Below, one piece after another: positions 34,890 through 47,268 of a DNA stretch of 64,000 nt; within the stretch, counting starts at the first letter, position 1, and the number at the start of each line of letters is the position of its first letter. Source of the DNA: Pontederia crassipes. Lineage: Eukaryota > Streptophyta > Magnoliopsida > Commelinales > Pontederiaceae. The position numbers and the translations under genes were made by a program. The notes below the pieces were generated by a model, which saw only the letters and a list, made by a program, of their open reading frames with translations, was not told where the DNA came from and searched no databases. The stretch spans positions 72,996,139-73,060,138 of the forward strand of contig CM060196.1 in NCBI GenBank assembly GCA_030549335.1, given 5' to 3'.

Positions 34890-35800
34890 ATTTTATACAT
34901 AACTTTTTGCACAGTTCTCCAAATGAGATGATGTTTTATTATATGGAAAGATAACAGAATTTTCTGCAACTTTTGTATTCATTATTCATACAAAATCAAA
35001 TGATATAATAGTCAACTATTCAATTAACGTTCAGTGCATAAAATTGTCAATTTCAAATTAAACTTTTTATACCTTACTCATTTATAAATAACGTTTTATA
35101 CGAGTATCCAAATGAGATTATTTTTTATTCTATGGAAAGATAACAAATTTATTTACAACTTTTATATTCATCATTCATACAAAATCTAATGAGATCATAG
35201 TCCAATATTAATTCAAAGTTTAGAACACAAGGTTGTCCATTTCAAATGAAACATTTTAGATATTTACTCTTTTATACATAACTTTTCATACTAGCATCCA
35301 AATGAGATGATATTTGATTCTATAAAAAGCTAACAATTTTATTTACAAAACTTTCATGCTCACCTCTTATCCCAAATCAGTTGATAAAGTAGTTAATTAT
35401 TAAATGAAAGTTCAGCACACAAAACTATCAACTTCGAATAGAACTTGCCGACCTTCATTATTTTTTACATAACTTTTGATACGATTGTTCAAATGAGATG
35501 ATTCTTATTTCTATGAAAAGATAAGAGGATTATATATAACTTTTATATTAATCTCTTTATCCAAATCTCATGATTGAATACTCATATATTAAGTGCAAGT
35601 TTAGTACATAAAAATATCGACTTCAATTTGAACTTTTCAAAATTCACTTGTTTAAACATAACGTTTTATGTGGTTGTCCCAATGAAGTGATTCTTAATTT
35701 TCTACAAAGATAAAAAATTATCTATAACTTTTATATTCACCCCTTAATATAAATCTCATGGGAACATAGACAAATATCAATTAAAGATTTAGTGCATGAA
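34890..35800. repeat. Tandem repeat, about 190-bp unit, five copies
   Basis: The marker CCAAATGAGATGAT recurs, diverged, with its AAATGAG core at 34921, 35110, 35300, 35491 and about 35680, giving 189-191-base spacing. Each unit also has CTATGGAAAGATAAC, TTTATATTCA and CATAACTTTT. Copies are considerably diverged. Confidence 0.75.
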
Positions 35801-35910
35801 GTAACTCATTTATATTTAAACTTTTTCATCATTTTAAAAATAGCTTCATTGATTAAAGGTTTGTATCATCAAAATATAACTATATACGAAATAAAAACTT
35901 TGCTCCAACA

Positions 35911-35925
35911 ATCTCCTCCTTTTTT
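35911..35925 (-). other. Polypurine tract of the SIRE-like copia element
   Basis: AAAAAAGGAGGAGAT on the minus strand, directly before the TGTTGG LTR start. Confidence 0.6.
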
Positions 35926-38900
35926 ATGAATACAAACTAAGAAATATGAAAAGTATATAAATTGGAAAAGAAAATATATTAAAATTGAAATTTCACTCCT
36001 CCTAAAACTAAGTTTTCCTTACAATAGTAGATATGCACATAAGTCTTAATTGTAAGGTATTTTTCATATAGAGTTATATTTAAGATGTCCACGTAATAAA
36101 TCAAGGGTTTATATATATATATATATTTCTCCTATATAATTTTTTATGTTATTATCATATTTCTTCTATATTTCTCCCCCTTTTGTTTCATCAAAAAATA
36201 AATTGCACATGAAGTATATAAGAAACAATATATAACTCTCCCTTAATCATGTCATCCTCGTAAATTTTTCATTATCCTCTTTTTATTATATAAGTAACAA
36301 TATATGCGATAAGCAAAAATAGCTCCGCCTAAGTTTATGACCGGTTCATAGAGGTAAAACATGCAATCAAATTAATTTATGAGTTATGAATTACATGTGT
36401 CAAAAATAACATATAAGGAATCAAAATATTGCATAAAACTTTGAAACAACAATGATATGCCAAATCTAAATTGAATTATATCAAATAATCAAGAATTTGA
36501 CAATAAGGATAAGTGGATAATAAAATAATATTCAAAGTGAATGGAGGAAATAATCTTTCAAACTTTTGAACAAGTTCCCTCTATCATTATGATCAAATTT
36601 TTTTCTCTTTCTATATTTCTTTAATTCTTTATATATTTATCTTTTCTTTTAAAAAACTAATAAAAATATAACATTATGAATAAGGGGTCAAAATTTAATT
36701 TTCAAAACATGAAGATTTGAATCTTAAAGGATTTGTACTAGAATGTGATAATAAAATGATTTTGCAAATAACGAAGATGTAAATCAACGCTCATATAAGT
36801 CATATAATTGATATTTTTCATGGTATAACATAAATATCTCAAATGCAAATACATTATTATACAAGTCAAAATGTATTATAATTTGATACCATATCATTTA
36901 AACGTCATTTCAAATTTGATAGCCATGTGTCATATGATATATGAATACTCAAATGATAACAAATCATTATCATATAAATTAATGCACATTAATCTTATAG
37001 AACAAGAGTTCATTTACCAAGACAAATACAAGTGAGATATATGATATTTTAAAAGTTTCCCAAATTTTAACTAAAATTTCTTTCAATTTGAAATTTACAA
37101 AGCATCAACAACTAGTAGATGGCTAAATAAATATATATACTCACAAATTTTAAGGGATACATGATAAATAGCATAAGCATTTTCAAAATCAAACATCCAT
37201 CCAAAAGTTGATTTTCCAATAAGCATAGGTTTGTGCACAAATTATGATAATTAGTAGACAAATCTAAAGCGCAAATAATTGTGACACAAAAATATATCCA
37301 AGTTTAAAACAATACTTTTACCATAAAATTTGTGCCTTCACTCCTTCAAATTCATTTTCCTTTTTCTTTCTTTGTCACAAAATAATAATCAAAATTAGTG
37401 ACAACAAATTAGGCAAAAATAAAATTTAAAGTTTAGTCTTTTACGTGCTCCTTCTTTCTTAAAATGATAGTAGTTATTTCAAATTATGAATAAGAAAAAT
37501 AACTTTCATGACATAATAATTTGAAATATGAGAGGATAAGATTCATGTAAAAATATTTCAAAAATGAACATATAAGTCAATTTTGATAGGAGATGTATAA
37601 AGCAAGTTGTAAATGATCTCCTTAGTAATATGCTTTATTTCAAACATGTGCATAAGCATAGAGTTTAACAATTACATGTCTTATACAATAATTTTCAAGT
37701 AGCACACCAATATGATCAATCATTTTAATCCAAATCATAATGTGCATGTATAGATGATATAGTGTAACAAGTAAAAATTCATAATAAGTCCATGCACATA
37801 AGGCTCATAACACGAGAGTCATATAAAAATTATGCCAAACATATTTATTATAAATATGAAGTCTTCTTATAGATAAAAAAGATATTTAAGTTTAGAAGAC
37901 TTAGCATTCATATTTTTATGTGTATTTTTCTTTTGCCAAACTTAAAAAATAGTCGAGATAATAAACATAGCAATGGTAAAATTAGACATATAATTCACTT
38001 TATTTTGACATGTCAACAATATAGATTTTGCAAGTATAATATCACAAATCAAAGGAAGATTTTATGTATTAATTTCAAAATTCTTCGTAAGTTTTTATTT
38101 CTAAATATTCAAAAGATTTTCAATTCTTATGGCTTATTTTAATTTTAAGATATTAAAACATCAAGTGTTATCAATAAAAAGTATTTGATAATCAAATTTT
38201 GATCAAACAAAAGCATTTACTATTTTTAAGTCATAAAAATATAATTCTTTTATACTTCAAAATCATAGGCAACATATAATTGTATTGAATAAAAATATAA
38301 TGATGTAAAATAGTACACAAGGTCCATATAAATTAATATATTTTGAGTGTAAAGAATTATATATGCAAACTTTAGTATTGATATGGGTCTCCTTGTTTTT
38401 CATAAATATGATTTTTTACATTAAATTAGTAAGATAGTAAAAAAAAGTCAATTTAACAACCATTATGCATGTGACATTCTCATCAAACAAAATGAGTAAT
38501 GTAGCACATTCAAAATTTTAGGAGAACCATAATTCAAGTATAAATCATAATCTTTTATCAAATATTATCTCTATGCATATATTATGATAATAAATTGACA
38601 AATTCAAAACATAAGTACGCATCATATCAAAATAAGTTTAAATTTTTATTTTTATATACCAAATACTTTTTCCGCAAACTTTATGTCTCCACCTTATTTC
38701 AACTTCATTTTCCTTTTTCTTTTCATATGATACAAACCTAAAAGTAAATGTCCATTTGAATTTTGGTACCCAAATTAGCTTGGGTCCAAAGTTGTTAGTC
38801 ACATTTGTTTTTTGAACTCATTTCATTTCACCATGATTAGCTTCCTCAACTTTGCATAAAAGAAAATAGTGATCACGAAATTTATATGCATAACAAATAG

Positions 38901-39948
38901 AAGGATATTTCAAGCATTATCATAGACATGTCTAGATTTATAAAAATAAGCATAATGACGTTTAAAATATTCCTTATATTCAACTTAACTTGGCATAAAT
39001 GATTGTCAAATATCAATAGATAAAATATTCATAAAAGATTATCACATATATTATTTTCTTTTGCTAAATCAACATGACAACTATAACAGATATGATAAAG
39101 AATTAAGATATGCATGTAGTACTTCATTTAACATGTGAGAAAAGATATTTTACAAATACATTGTCACAATTAAAAGAAGTTATGATATCATAATTTAAAA
39201 TTTTTACCAACTTTGTTTTTAAAAGAAATTGTCAATTCTTATATCTATATTCCAAAATTATAAGTTCTTTCAATTTCAAAACTATGATGCACATAATGTT
39301 TAAATAAAAACTAGTAAGAGCATAATCGCATATACATACTCTCATTTCCAATAGTTAAATATATGCATGCATAATTATTTTCAAAATAAAATAACCCTAT
39401 TATGCACAAAAATTATCTTTCCAAAAATCATGATTTTTGTGTAGAAATTATGATAACTAGTTAATACATTTAAATTTTGAGAAATTGTGATAAAATATCA
39501 TCATTATGTATTCCTCACAAATGTTTGAAAATGTCAAAATAAACTCAAACGTTTTTAGGAGTCAAAGTAGAATCATTTTAATATCTCAATTTCATATGCA
39601 AGTCTTATCATAGATATTAAAATGTAACTTGTATGAGAAAGATATTTAATATATTAAAACTTACTTTAAGTCACAAAATCATCAAAAGTTTAATAATTTA
39701 AATCAAATATGCACATGCATAACGTATCATCATTTTTGTCAACATGAAGATTTTAAAGTTTTTATGCATTTGAGCTTGTGTATAATCATCATCTTTAATG
39801 GATACGTTAAATGCTCATTTTAAATATGATATGTCATAATATGTGCACAAAAATTTTGCTTCAATGATTCTTTTATCAAAAAGTGTGTGCCTTCATTTTA
39901 CTTGAATCGTTATTCTCATTCCTTGTGAAGTACACCTACAAACAAAAA
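35926..39948 (-). other. AT-rich noncoding interior of the copia remnant, pol absent
   Basis: Four kilobases where copia pol would be expected. No integrase, RT or RNase H motif is readable on either strand. Relics of the gag end recur: GPKLIWVPKFKW and EKKKENEVE on the minus strand near 38800-38690, and RKKKENEFE near 37370-37340, besides the gag itself at 39949. A block with AAATTATGATAA(T/C)TAGT recurs at about 37240 and 39445. Confidence 0.5.
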
Positions 39949-41200
39949 TTATTTGCATTTTAATATCCAAACTTGTTTGGGTCCAACATGATTAATTTTG
40001 GTTCCTTTAGGAATCCACATCAATTTCATGTCCATATTAATAGATTTTTTTAATTTGACATTTAAATGAATAATGACCATGAACATTATAATAATGACAA
40101 ATAGTAGGTAGTATAACAAAATTATTATGATCATATTTGAACTTTGAATAATCATAATGAGAAGCATGAGAATGTTTAATATTAAAATGGCGATCATAAT
40201 AATGTTTATTCTTCAAATAATAATCATTAGCATGCTTTGGTTTTGAAGAATAAGAATATTTCAAATAATATCCTTTTGTATTTTTTGATATTTTACTTCA
40301 AGTTCATTTTCTTTCTATAATCATTAGAGTTTGCAAACATTTTAATAGGCATTTGAACATTCCTAGTATGTTTTCTTTTATCATGTAAAGCATTTTGTAA
40401 AGAAGTTATTTTCTTTTGTGATTCATTTTGTAATATAATCAACTTTGAGTTTTCTACCTTCAAAATTTCATAATTTTTAATTTTCAAGGAAAGTGAATCA
40501 ATTTCCTTTGTCAAAGTTTCATTTTAATAAGCATGCATTCTTTTTATTTTTTAAATTTTCAAAATTATTTTTCATAATATGAAAACCATTCATCAAATTT
40601 TCGTTTTGAAATAGATAAGAATTTCTTTCTTCTTTCAAAATTTCAAATTCATTTTTCAAATCAATATACTCATTAATTAATGTTTCATTTTTCTTTCTAA
40701 GAGAAAAATGCTTTTGAATAAGAGATGAAAATTCTTTATGAACATCAAAAGTAATATCAACATCATCATCACTATCACTAGAGGAAGAAGATGAAGTTGA
40801 CGTTACCTCATTATCCTCACTTTTTGCATAACACTTCATTTTTTAATGTCTTGGATGTAAAACTATTATTTTCTTCATTGTTCACGTACCATGTGTCATA
40901 TTTGTCAAAGTCACTCCCTTCATAACTATTTAAGAAGATATGCCAAATCTCATGAGAAGTAGAGCATTAGAAATAGAATTCATATCATAAGAATCTAAAG
41001 AGGAATGAAAGACATTTTTGACATTATAGTCAAGTTTTTGAATCAACATTTGAAAATCGTCATATTAAAAAAATGGAAGATCAATAGAAACACCATTTAT
41101 AATTTTCTTTGGCTTTTCAAAACCATTTTCCAAAATTCCCACATAGCAAAATCAATAGAGCAAATATAAACTTTCATTCCAATTTTTCAAGAAGAAAAAA
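39949..41200 (-). pseudogene. gag: SIRE/Maximus-like copia gag, degenerate
   Basis: Read downwards from 41200 across frames: SSWKIGMKVYICSIDFAMWE, ENGFEKPKKIINGVSIDLP, then SISNA...HEIWHIL. The frame at 40839-40519 has a Ser/Asp-rich acidic run (TSSSSSSDSDDDVD) and a long Lys/Glu/Asn coiled coil, continued at 40514-40293. A knuckle CHYYNVHGHYSFKC at about 40090 has its second Cys changed to Tyr, so zinc binding is lost. The end reads WIPKGTKINHVGPKQVWIL, a SIRE/Maximus hallmark. At least five stops or frameshifts. The LTR, leader and start upstream are missing because a different element abuts at about 41205. Confidence 0.7.
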
Positions 41201-41204
41201 AATG

Positions 41205-41490
41205 GTCTTTAAAACTCGGTGGGTCGAAAATGGAATAACCTTCTTTCAAAAATAGATTTCAAAAGAACATGATCGCCAACCTGAAAGTTTGCTTCTCTTC
41301 TTTTCAAGACAGCATAGCTCTTTTGTCGACTTAGAGTAGATCACATTCTTTCTTTGACTAACTTCACCTTTCAGCATTTTGTTCTACAATGTCCGGTCCT
41401 AGAAGTAGTCCTTCTCCCACTTCCAACCAATGACATCAAAGCGTAAGTGGCGGATAGCCCAAATACAAAAGAGATTCGAAGTTCACAACA
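41205..41490 (-). pseudogene. Chromovirus (Tekay/Del-like) integrase C-terminal remnant
   Basis: Translated downwards from about 41480: FESLLYLGYPPLTL, a TGA, then WLEVGEGLLLGPDIVEQNA, after a one-base loss KVKLVKERM, another TGA, STLSRQKSYAVLKRREANF and QVGDHVLLKSIFERR. This is the conserved stretch at the end of gypsy integrase (EVGE..LLGP, SRQKSYA, FQVGDHVLLK). Only about 95 codons remain. It joins the copia gag remnant at about 41205 without spacer, so it marks an insertion or recombination junction. Confidence 0.75.
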
Positions 41491-41991
41491 TAACAACTCA
41501 ATAACACTCCTCACATGAGGACATACATCATACTCCATAATAAAGGCCCATAGACCGACTCATACAAAGTCCATAACAATAAGAAATACTATGGCCTATC
41601 AAAGGCCGACACCATGTGCAATCCGCCATTATGAGCCTACCACGGACCATTTACTCCTCCATACCTGCACGAACTCAAATGCAGGAGAGGCCCACCTCCC
41701 ATTAGTTGTATGTAAGGGTCATAAAATAAACAATTCAATAATCCATAAAGCATTATGATTGAAACAACAATCAATGCACAATAAAGATCTCAAAATAAAT
41801 CATGAAAGTCAGTTATCCATTTCACATTTCAATTCCATCTATCCATTGCATTAACGTTTTGTAATGCACAATTATCCATATCCATAGTGACTAAGAATGT
41901 TCCATCGCATTTAATCTTAGAAATGCTCATTTATAACATTATCCATACGTTCTTGCCACATAACTTATATTCAAGATTAGGTTCTCAATCA

Positions 41992-43030
41992 CACAACAAG
42001 AAAATGCATATTTTCCACGGTCTGAACCGTCGCAAAATGAGAAAAATCTGTCAGAAAATACACTTTGGGTATTTTTCGATGAGAACAATCCGACATAAAA
42101 TGCTCTCGCAAATATTTTTTGATGGCTCTATTACAACCGTCGGAATTTTTCATGGCGTTGACAGTGCAAAAATATATTTTCATGATCGGAGCCCTGAAAC
42201 ATTCCTACGGCTCGGGCCGTAGAAACTTTTTCCACGATTGGACCAGTGGGAGCTTTCCATGGCTTGGGCCGCAAGAAAAGTTCCCACAGCCCGAGCCGTG
42301 GGAACTACCCACGGACCAAGCCGTCGGAAATGTTTCACGGTCGGAGCGCAAAAATTTTCCACGGCTCTGACCATCGCAAGGTAATTTTTTAAAATTAAAA
42401 GAATTTGGCCACGCATGCCTGAAATTAGCCCGCGTGTCGTAAGAACTGGTGGCACATGAGTGGGAACTGGCACCACGCAGGTGGGATATGGTCGATCGTT
42501 GCCGGAGGTCATCACACCAGTCGCCTGGAAGGCGGGAGATGGCTGCGTCGGAGAGGTGGGAAAGAGGTAGAGAGAGGAGAGTGGGAAAGAGGTGAATAAA
42601 AAGAGAAAAGAAAAGAAAGAAAAATTTATGCCACGGAAAAAGAAAAAAAGAAGCACGAAAAGAAAAAAATAGGTGCGAGAATTTGGCAGGATTTTTGACT
42701 TTCCAATGGTTTAAGCCGCAGGAAATATTTTCCACGGTTAAAGTCGTGAAAACCACAGTCGAAGTCATGGAAAAAGTTTTCCACCCACTCGAGCCGTGAA
42801 AAATTCTCCCAGTCAACGCCGTGGGAAATTTTCCACGGCTCTAGTCGTGGGAAAAGTTTCCTACGACCCAAGTCGTGAGAATTTCCCACGGCTCAAGTCA
42901 TGGGAAATATTTCCCAAGGCTCGTGGGAAATTTTCATAAAAATTAATTCATTGGAAATTCCATCGTAAATTGCAAAAGATTTTTGACCTTGAGAAATTTT
43001 TTGTCGAAAAAAGCCTTTTTTCTTGTAGTT
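41992..43030. mobile_element. CACTA-like non-autonomous DNA transposon, about 1.0 kb
   Basis: Left end CACAACAAGAAAA and right end TTTTTTCTTGTAGTT are imperfect inverted copies of the CACTACAAGAAA terminus. Subterminal parts are filled with TTCCCACGG / CCGTGGGAA words in both orientations, typical of CACTA subterminal repeats. No transposase. The 3-bp duplication could not be confirmed. ORFs across it are by-products of the repeats. Confidence 0.6.
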
Positions 43031-43339
43031 TTTAGTCATTTAATGAACTTTATCAATACATTGAGGTACTTGGTAGTTCTTGCACCCATAGGCTGGCCAA
43101 GCCTTGACATCTCGAAGTCGTGTTATTTCCATTTCCATACATATATCCATTCAACAAGGGCCAAGTATTATGCCTCACGTGCCATTTCAATACAATGATT
43201 CATTTTAATCCTATGTCTTAGCATGCATTTTGAAGCCTACGTGAGCCAAACAATAACATGATGATCATATCAATCAATAGTAAACATGGCATGGAATGGC
43301 CTAATAGTTAACAATTAACAACAATTCTCAAATGACAAC

Positions 43340-43750
43340 TTTCGATCGGCCCAACGATCGCTTCTAGGTTGATTAACCGATGTAATATAGTCGATCGACC
43401 TATCGGTCAAGTCGATGCGTCGACCGATTTAAACATTAACGTTCACGTATGGAAGACTCATGGACCAGTCGATCGATCGATCATTCGATTCTTCGTCCGA
43501 TCAAAATAGTAGCAAAAATGTGTGTAAAACATATGGCCCGGTCGACAAGTCGGGCGACCGACACTTCATTTGATGAAAATAGAAACACTTCATCTGATTA
43601 AAACAAAAGCATTCATACTTATGAATACGCATGGACGGGTCGACTGGTCGGTCGACCGATAGCTTATTCGATTAAAAGAGAAGCAAATTTGCATATGAAA
43701 CCATATGGGCTGGTCAACCGGTTTGCACGATCAATCGACCGACTTTATCG
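43340..43750. repeat. GTCGACC/GATCGATC motif array
   Basis: About five blocks of GGTCGAC..GTCGG(T/G)CGACCGA separated by about 80-100 bases, most preceded by words like CATATGG or CATGGAC. The best copies are near 43540 and 43640. Confidence 0.55.
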
Positions 43751-44403
43751 GGAAATCACAAAAATGATAAAATCAATCGATTGTTCTCAAACCAAATCAC
43801 ACGTCCATCCATCCATGGATCTCCTACTACTCTTCTAGCATTTGTTAGTGCATAAAATAGTAATCAAAGCAACAAAAATGATTCAAACCTCGATATAAAC
43901 ATATTGGCTCAAAAATACTTATCGAACAACGTAAATCATCATGAAAGCATTTCAAATCCATTTTCAATCACATCTTCATCCTAAAGATAATTAGAATGAG
44001 GACTTTGGGTTCATCCATTACATGCCTCAATCCCTAAGCATTTGTAGGGATGTCTCTTCCTCTTCTAGCCATCCTTTGCTCCCAGTCGAATTCTCCGTCG
44101 ATCCCTTGATCTTCTAGCTCCCTTCCTTGCTGCTGGATGCCTATAACACCATGGAAGACCTTGAGAAAACCTCAAAAGTGTTGCAGCTGAATATGGAGGA
44201 GAATGAGGGAGAAAGAGGAGGGTTCTGGGGTTTTGGGGCTCTTTTACACATTTTTTGCCATATGACCACTTTACTCTCTAACTATCTTTATTTTTGAAGA
44301 TATAATGGTCTACTTTTTGTTTTTAGCCTGATGTCATTTTTTCCCTTAAAGATGCTTTATACTTGAGGCTAACATGATCTAATAGGAATTTAGGAACGTT
44401 ACA

Positions 44404-45829
44404 TGGAATCATATTTATTTAGGAAGTTAATCTTTATTTTGATAGTAAACTCATTCAAAACTTTTCTGGCTCCGCCACTAACCTCAGAGATTCGCCCCTC
44501 CTACATGGAGAGAGATGCCATTGCCAGAGAGAAATTGTCCCGCTCGCCCTCCCAGCCAGATCTCCCTCCAAGCAAGGCTTGCCGGATAAAATATTTTAGC
44601 TTTTTAATTAATTAAAGCTGAGGTTGTATAGAGAGAGAATGAGTGATGTGTCTGTCCATTAGAAGTATTCCGGTAATAAATTGAAAAATGGAAAAAACAT
44701 TCTTATTTAAAACAAAGTTTGAGGACCTAGATATGACATCTCATTCATGAAATTACTCAAGACCACGTACTAAAATTATATATAGTTAGGAGGGAATATT
44801 TATTTAAGTATAATTGGATTGGTGGTAAGAGATCGTCTTAACATCTTAAGAGGATTAGTGACCGATCCCTCCAACAACAAGTTTTTTCACATTTTTTGGT
44901 GTTGCGTGTCGTTTAAATTTTTCTTCACATTTTTTGGTGTTTCATAAATTTATTGTCAATTTTTTTATTACGATTTCTTTTATCCTTATCTTCTTTAGTC
45001 TATTTATCAAAATAAAACTAATTAATTTTTAATATATTTAATTTATTATATTTGAATTATATTTTTTATACTATATATTGGCCCCCTAAAATATTTGTTT
45101 GTTCGGTTCTGCTCAAGATTTTGAGTATAAAAATTAGAAAATAAAATTAATTTCTTGAAAATAAAATTTAATAAATGCTCTTACTTAACTTCTAATATCT
45201 CTGATACTTCTTTTAAGGACATGATTATTGTCATTTTAAAATATACTATTCTAAAAAAATGATAATAATATGTTTTGAAGTGACAGTCCGATGCATCCAT
45301 TAATTATTCCCTCGTGCATTTGAATTTACATTTTGAAGGCAAAAAGATATCAGTTGCAATCTATTCATATATATCACAGTTAAAAGCAAAGTTTTGGCTG
45401 TAAGGGAATGTATAAAATTGGCAATAGCTTAACGAAAGATAACATAAAAGTCGTTATGCATAGTCGATCACTTCATTATCCAAATACAAATACAAACGGA
45501 AACATGATTTCAACATAAAAATCAAACCACAATGCGGATAGCCCTTAAGTCGGCACCGCTTCTTGCATACCGTGCAACCCAAAAAAATTAAAACAAAAAT
45601 AAAAAATCAAACCAAACCAAACCAAACACAAATCTCACAGCTTACATGCACCGTGGATGTTCCTCCATTCCATTCAGATGATATCATTTTATGATGAGAT
45701 GTTTCTCGGTTAGGGTTGAAGAGCTATCACCATCAGCATCTGAGAGATTGATCAGACCTTCAACGCGTCATGAATACTAGCTCGCGATCCGCAGCACCTG
45801 CTCCCAACTCCAATCCCAGACCCGCCTAG
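44404..45829. other. AT-rich intergenic DNA
   Basis: No gene recognised. It contains a short GC-rich patch (44480-44585) and an AAACC-type microsatellite (about 45605-45635), then the region 3' of the DUF247 pseudogene. Confidence 0.5.
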
Positions 45830-47268
45830 CTAAGCCTTGCGGTATCCCTCGTACTTGTAGTCCACAAAGCTCAAAATTGCAAGGATTGTCTGAACTAAAG
45901 TGAGGGCCATGAGAAAAACCGCAGCCAAAAGGGATATGACAGACCAGGGATTGCTGAAGTAGCCGTGCACCAAATTCCCCCTCCAAGCATGCCAAAGTAT
46001 TCTGTTGTAATTTTCGATGGCCTCGAACATACTCTTAAACTTGATTGAATAAGAGCGCCACGTCCTCGTTGCTGGGAAGCATCCTCTCCAAGATCCCTGC
46101 ACGCACGAGCAGCTCGGCGTCCTCCGGCGTGTCTACCAGATGATTTATGACTATCGCGTAGCTGCTCACCGGCTGCTGCTCGGATCCAGTGCACTGCTCG
46201 AATGCCACGATGTTGGCCAAAAGGAAGCTCATCTCGTGGCAGAGCGTGATCGTCGGGATCTCAAGAACCCCGTCCCAGGTGAATAGATGGGATTGAACGA
46301 GGCTGGCCACGATGAGATCGATCAAGTAGCTTGTGGACCCCGAAGAGTATCAATGAAAAGATCTTAGAAATTAGTTTCAAAATGTTGATGTATCTTAGCA
46401 GGTCCTTTATCAGTGAGATTTTGGACTTGTCTTGTTCAGTCACGAGAGAGCAGATGCCGAGGTGGTAAAGATGGATCAAGTGGTCGACCTCGTGGGAGTC
46501 GTCCCCGTCTTTAGATGACGTGCGCATCACCGTCGTTGTTATGAGAGGCAACTGGTCGATGATGATCAGATCAAGCAAACCATTTGGAATGTCTGGAAAA
46601 ATGTCAGGATTGTTTTTATCCAAATGAGCATACAAAGTCGGGAGAACGAAGAAAGGTATCTGGTTTTCCAGAAGCAGCAGTTTGTGAATTATCATGTCCT
46701 GGATCCATCTCCTTCGACAAACTCCGTTGGAGGTAGACTTACGCTTCTTGTGTAGGAGCAGGAACTGGATGATGATGAAGCATCCATCTTTCAGCAGCAT
46801 CTTCACAAACTCGTCGCTTTCGAGTTCTACATCGTGGAAGTAGCATCTTCTTGCTTTGTTCTCCAACTTCTTCAGCTCCGAGATGCAGCCCAGCCGCTTG
46901 TCGCCCGGTAGGAGCTTGTCTAGGAATTGATCCTTTACCTTCTCCATGTCTGCGAAGTCGGTAACGCCGTGGTGGTAGGGGCCTATGGATGATACTTTTC
47001 GAGGGTGGAACAGGTGCTCGCGTCCTCTTTTGACGTGCGGCGGGACACGGAAGATGGTGCATGCTGGTGATTCCATCAATCCTATTTTACGTAGCTCATC
47101 CATCTTTTTTTTCTCCTTTTCCGGATCCACCGCGACTGCATCCATCTGTATCTTGATGCTGCTCTCCATGACGTACACTATCCTCTCTTCTTCCCAGCCC
47201 TCTCGGTGAAAGAAGCGTCTTAGTTTGGTTTCTTTTTCCATCAAATGCATCGTATATATAGTGAGCAT
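45830..47268 (-). pseudogene. DUF247 (UPF0481) pseudogene, two internal deletions
   Basis: Paralogue of the gene at 2132-3511. The N-terminal frame (47268-46261) is open for 335 codons and has CTIFRVPPHVKRGREHLFHP, IGPYHHG, RRCYFHDV and HKLLLLENQIPFF. At RSIPS the sequence jumps to LFTWDGVLEIP in another frame: about 72 bases present in the intact gene (24 residues, starting ATRLHAAG) are missing. The next frame (46325-46035) has HLVDTPEDAELLVRAGI and stops at LLFNQV. A second loss of about 50 bases puts FKSMFEAIENYNRILWHAW and the membrane segment NPWSVISLLAAVFLMALTL in a third frame (46102-45830). The start is uncertain: a TATA-like site lies inside the first codons of the open frame, so a later ATG is likelier. 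A truncated N-terminal protein could still be made. Confidence 0.88.
47253..47260 (-). promoter_or_regulatory. TATA-like box of the DUF247 pseudogene
   Basis: TATATATA on the minus strand. It lies about 8 bases downstream of the first ATG of the open frame, which argues that translation began at a downstream ATG. Confidence 0.3.

Larger units (their letters stand above)
33785..35910 (-). repeat. Probable 3' LTR of a SIRE/Maximus-like copia element
   Basis: On the minus strand it starts TGTTGGAGCAAAG next to the purine run AAAAAAGGAGGAGAT, and ATTTTGATGATACAAA follows as in SIRE LTRs. Near the other end is CACCAATTCACCTCCCCTCT, common in this lineage. The exact far end (CCTGCA at 33785) is inferred. 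It contains the two repeat arrays listed next. Confidence 0.55.
41491..44403. other. Unclassified LTR-like DNA interrupted by a CACTA-like element
   Basis: No gene. Sequence on both sides of the 41992-43030 element is of one style (AT-rich, scattered CATGG and CAATC words) and may be an LTR of the Tekay-like element. A possible terminus is TGTAACGTTCC on the minus strand at 44403. No second terminus or duplication was found. Confidence 0.35.

Noticed and set aside
34890..35800. CRISPR array
   Set aside because: The repeats are long, diverged 190-bp units without short identical repeats and unique spacers, in plant DNA.
42205..42816. A 203-codon ORF in the CACTA-like element
   Set aside because: Its sequence is the translation of CCACGG-type repeats and low-complexity TTC/TTT runs.
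41390..44403. A solo LTR running from TGTCCGG to GTTACA
   Set aside because: 41390 lies inside readable integrase sequence (LLLGPDIVEQ), so the apparent TG start is a chance match, and the flanking pentamers differ.
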